From Singulisphaera sp. GP187 (GTDB lineage: Bacteria; Planctomycetota; Phycisphaerae; Phycisphaerales; SM1A02), in NCBI GenBank assembly GCA_945868805.1, contig CAMBMO010000005.1, positions 62,001 through 126,000 of the forward strand: DNA of 64,000 nt. Reading direction: 5' to 3'. How positions within the stretch are numbered: position 1 is the first letter of the stretch; the number at the start of each line of letters is the position of its first letter. A program made the position numbers and the translations under genes. Below the pieces are notes generated by a model. It made no database searches. It was given only the letters and a program-made list of their open reading frames with translations, and had not been told where the DNA came from. Below, piece after piece: positions 61,479 to 64,000 of this stretch.

Positions 61479-62645
61479 TCACGATGAGAGCAATGCTCGT
61501 TGCGAATCGTCGCTGGGTCGCAACCGACCGACAACTTCACAGGCCGCTTCGCGGACCATCGGATCTTCCTGCTCGTCCTCGGCGATCCGCCGTATCACTG
61601 CCGCGAGCGGATCTGAACTCGATCGTTGCAACACTTCCAGTGAGCACCAAACCGCGTTACGACGGGCATGAGCCGCGCGAACTCGGTTGAGCGCGCTTGG
61701 CCCGAAGGCGGTTCGCCTGGTTTGTTCATCCCAATCCAGAACCTCCAGAAGTGAAAACGACGCATTTCTGCCGTCATACTCAGGATGCCTCCCCATTCGC
61801 TTTGAAAGTCGCGTCGGTTGATTGTGCGGACAGACCTCCTGGCAGATGTCGCAACCGAATAGCCAGTCACCTGCTCGCGATGCAGAATCTGGATTGGGCC
61901 GCACACGCTCTTCGATTGTGATGCCACTGATGCATTTCGAACCATCCACGCTCCATGGGGTGATTGCTCCCGTCGGACAGGCGTCGATGCACCGCGTGCA
62001 AGATCCGCACGGGTCTCCGCTCGAAGGGAGAGTTGGTTTGGTCGGCTCCAATCGGACGGTCGTGACATACGACGAGAGCAGAACCCACGAACCGAGATTC
62101 GGCACGATGAGCAATGTGTGCTTGCCACACTGACCGATCCCGGCACGTTCGGACATTTCGCGCTCCATCATTGGCTCGATGTCGCAGCACACTTTCCCAC
62201 GAGCGCCTGGGATCGCCGCCTCCAACTCTCGTTGCAATCGACGCATTCGTTTCTTGATTCGCCGGTGATAGTCGCGTCCTCTCGCATAACGGGCGGTTCG
62301 ACCTGCCGCTTCGTTCAAACCAGTTTGAGGATTCACGACCTCGGCGGGTCGAGCATCGGGGCTTCCATCGTGATATCGATCTGCGACGACGACGATGCTT
62401 CGCGCTCCATGCACCAGTTTCCCTGGATCGAGGCGAGCTGCGAGGTTTCGATTCATCCACTCCATCGATCCGTGATGACCAGCCGCAAGCCACGCTTTCA
62501 ATTGGCTTGCGCGCTCGCTCGGCATCGCATCGCATATCCCAACAGCCGCAAATCCCAGCGATCTGCCACGGGCAAGAGCCCACTCCGACAACGCCCGGGC
62601 GTCGGACGGGTCGGTTGGACAATCAACGCTTTCGCCACTGGACAT
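61479..62645 (-). CDS. queG: epoxyqueuosine reductase
   Basis: QueG performs the last step of queuosine synthesis on tRNA, reducing epoxyqueuosine with cobalamin and two 4Fe-4S clusters. The 388-residue protein starts at 62645, two bases after the hpnE stop. It shows the N-terminal domain (LGFAAVGICDAM, AGHHGSMEWMNRN), the catalytic region DIEPMMEREMSERAGIGQCG, and the ferredoxin clusters CGSCTRCIDACPTGA and FGCDICQEVCPHN. HEAT-like C-terminal repeats follow (RIAEDEQEDPMVREAACEVV). This is the expected order and length. Pairing with hpnE is probably positional. Confidence 0.93.
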   Translation of the reverse strand: MSSGESVDCPTDPSDARALSEWALARGRSLGFAAVGICDAMPSERASQLKAWLAAGHHGSMEWMNRNLAARLDPGKLVHGARSIVVVADRYHDGSPDARPAEVVNPQTGLNEAAGRTARYARGRDYHRRIKKRMRRLQRELEAAIPGARGKVCCDIEPMMEREMSERAGIGQCGKHTLLIVPNLGSWVLLSSYVTTVRLEPTKPTLPSSGDPCGSCTRCIDACPTGAITPWSVDGSKCISGITIEERVRPNPDSASRAGDWLFGCDICQEVCPHNQPTRLSKRMGRHPEYDGRNASFSLLEVLDWDEQTRRTAFGPSALNRVRAAHARRNAVWCSLEVLQRSSSDPLAAVIRRIAEDEQEDPMVREAACEVVGRLRPSDDSQRALLSS

Positions 62646-62647
62646 CG

Positions 62648-64000
62648 TCACAACCCCAGGAAGCGCGCGAAACGGGCTGGCGGAACATCCGCCACGAGTC
62701 CGATCGCCTCGACAATCCCGTGCGCCGCGAGATACCCGCTCCGGACGGCGCCTTCCATCGTTGCCGGCCATCCAGACGCGCACCAGTCCCCAGCGAGCAT
62801 GAGATTGTCCACTCCACCACGAATGCCATCTCGTACCGCTCGCGGTCGAATCTCATCGATTCCGGGGATGCAGGCGAATGTCGCCCGCTTCTCTTTGATC
62901 GATCGGAACGCAACGGGATGGAGACCTCGACTCTGTGGCAGTGCCCAGTGCACATCATTCATGACTCTGCCAACAATTTCGCTCTCCTCGAGATCGATCC
63001 ACTCGTCGGCCGCGCTGATGACGGCGTGAACATGCGATCGACCCTGTCCATCGAGACCCTTGTCAAAGAGCCAGTGCGTCGCGCGACCAGGAAGCACGAG
63101 GTGCGGCGTTCGCATGATCGGCTGTTCGAAGAAGAGGTGCACGCCGAGAATCGGGCTGAACGAGAATTCGTTCAGACGCGAGAGCCGACTGTCTGCTGCA
63201 CGCAAGGTCTGCGAACAAAGCTTTGCGAGTCGATCGGGTGACACCGCCGAGATCACCGCAGAGGCTTCGATCATTCCCTCATCCGTGACGACTCCAGTGA
63301 TGCGACGACCGTCGAATGCCAACGCGAGTGCGCTCACCCCCATTCGCAATTCACCACCCCCCGCTTGGATGATCGCTTCGGCTGGGTCATAGAGCGATCC
63401 CAGCGAACGAGAAGGAAGTCCCATCACGGGACTCCATGAATCCTGCAGAAATCCCTGCTGAAAGACATACATGCCGTAAAACGCGTCGGTGCGGTCACAT
63501 GTGACATTGCATGCGCTCGTGATCACGGGCTCCCAGAACAATCGACGCGCGGCGACCGTTTGCCGAGTCTGGATCAGGAATTCGCCAAAGGATCTCCCCC
63601 TCCACCTTGCGCGCCCTTCCCGCCCCAGTCGAACAAGTTGCCACATTGCTCGCGCGATCGCCCTCTTGTCCTCTGTCGCGAGAAACTTCAACTTCAGGAA
63701 GCTCGTCGAAAAATGGCCGGGCGCTGGGATCCACCCCGGCTCCATGACATCTGGTTCGCGAGGCGGGTTCGCCCACCAGACCCGGGAATGCCACTCGACG
63801 CTCTCCATCACACCGAGTCGCTCGTAAAGATCAAGCAGATTCGTGCAGCTTCCCATAAGCACGTGCTGACAGTTGTCGAGCACTTCACCAGTTCGCTGAT
63901 CGACAAAACTGGTTGCGCGCCCTCCCAGTTTCTTCTTGGACTCGATCAACACCACCCGTTCGTTCGCATCGCCAAGACGGATCGCCGCGGCGATCCCTGC
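62648..64000 (-). CDS. hpnE: hydroxysqualene dehydroxylase HpnE (squalene-associated FAD amine-oxidase-like), 3' part
   Basis: The frame enters from the right edge, with AGIAAAIRLGDANERVVLIE followed by SKKKLGGRATSFVD. This is the FAD/NAD Rossmann second strand and GGRA motif of the phytoene-desaturase/amine-oxidase family, so only about the first 20-30 residues lie outside the window. The C-terminal FAD-binding block LAGDWCASGWPATMEGAVRS is intact. HpnE members turn hydroxysqualene into squalene in hopanoid synthesis with HpnC and HpnD. CDNCQHVLMGSC-like residues (NCQHVLMGSCTNLLDLYERL) are typical. hpnO and hpnN elsewhere in the window support hopanoid production. Confidence 0.86.
   Translation of the reverse strand, partial: AGIAAAIRLGDANERVVLIESKKKLGGRATSFVDQRTGEVLDNCQHVLMGSCTNLLDLYERLGVMESVEWHSRVWWANPPREPDVMEPGWIPAPGHFSTSFLKLKFLATEDKRAIARAMWQLVRLGREGRARWRGRSFGEFLIQTRQTVAARRLFWEPVITSACNVTCDRTDAFYGMYVFQQGFLQDSWSPVMGLPSRSLGSLYDPAEAIIQAGGGELRMGVSALALAFDGRRITGVVTDEGMIEASAVISAVSPDRLAKLCSQTLRAADSRLSRLNEFSFSPILGVHLFFEQPIMRTPHLVLPGRATHWLFDKGLDGQGRSHVHAVISAADEWIDLEESEIVGRVMNDVHWALPQSRGLHPVAFRSIKEKRATFACIPGIDEIRPRAVRDGIRGGVDNLMLAGDWCASGWPATMEGAVRSGYLAAHGIVEAIGLVADVPPARFARFLGL

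Noticed and set aside
1-64000. Phage, restriction-modification, toxin-antitoxin or other defence system
   Set aside because: I looked for structural phage genes, methylases, nucleases in operons, reverse transcriptases and small paired genes on both strands and found none that could be supported.

Overview
The window is a moderately GC-rich, gene-dense bacterial chromosome segment with about 45 recognisable genes and no rRNA, tRNA or CRISPR array that I can see. The gene set fits a Planctomycetota-like organism, possibly Phycisphaerae: tandem DUF1080 domains, an FG-GAP/VCBS surface protein, FecR and CHASE2 proteins, hopanoid genes (hpnO, hpnN, hpnE), a WhiG/FliA-type sigma factor, System II cytochrome c maturation, Gram-negative outer-membrane assembly genes (BamD-like, LptE-like) and many secreted proteins of unknown function. 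This placement is an inference from gene content; no phylogenetic marker was aligned.

Layout. 1-5.0 kb: two overlapping secreted-protein genes on the minus strand, then pheT, a cyclodeaminase-family gene and an alpha/beta hydrolase on the plus strand. 5.0-10.5 kb: a secreted unknown, a trypsin-like protease and, divergently, a nine-repeat FG-GAP protein. 10.5-22.0 kb: a probable surface and signalling region with a GAF-PP2C (RsbU-like) phosphatase convergent to a minus-strand series of outer-membrane barrel, small lipoprotein, giant FecR/Ala-rich protein and CHASE2 adenylate cyclase. 22-32 kb: MBL hydrolase, citrate synthase, rhomboid protease, RdgC-like protein, enolase, and ccsA/resB. 32-36.4 kb: secreted cyclophilin, ALDH7-type dehydrogenase, an orphan CoA-transferase B subunit and a double DUF1080 protein. 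36.4-43.6 kb: sigma factor, BamD-like/LptE-like/ftsH run, a short uvrC and a Cys-rich lipoprotein. 43.8-49.5 kb: pyrC, hpnO and hpnN. 49.4-56.4 kb: HMA lipoprotein, nrnA-like and ribF on the minus strand, then NAD-glutamate dehydrogenase and a MuiA-family protein. 56.5-64 kb: a decayed transposase, a sugar-phosphate isomerase-like gene, two secreted unknowns, queG and the 3' part of hpnE.

Genes are packed with many 4-bp ATGA stop/start overlaps (3465, 29566, 34999, 39049, 49764, 50795), which suggests translational coupling. Some convergent neighbours overlap by up to 82 bp. Short tandem repeats (9-15 bp units) recur at gene ends, around stop codons or in signal-peptide codons. Two conserved enzymes, PheT and UvrC, lack whole accessory domains.

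The best candidates for something undescribed are the FecR/Ala-rich giant protein with its barrel, lipoprotein and CHASE2-cyclase neighbours, and the recurring gene-end tandem repeats. I found no clear defence island or prophage.
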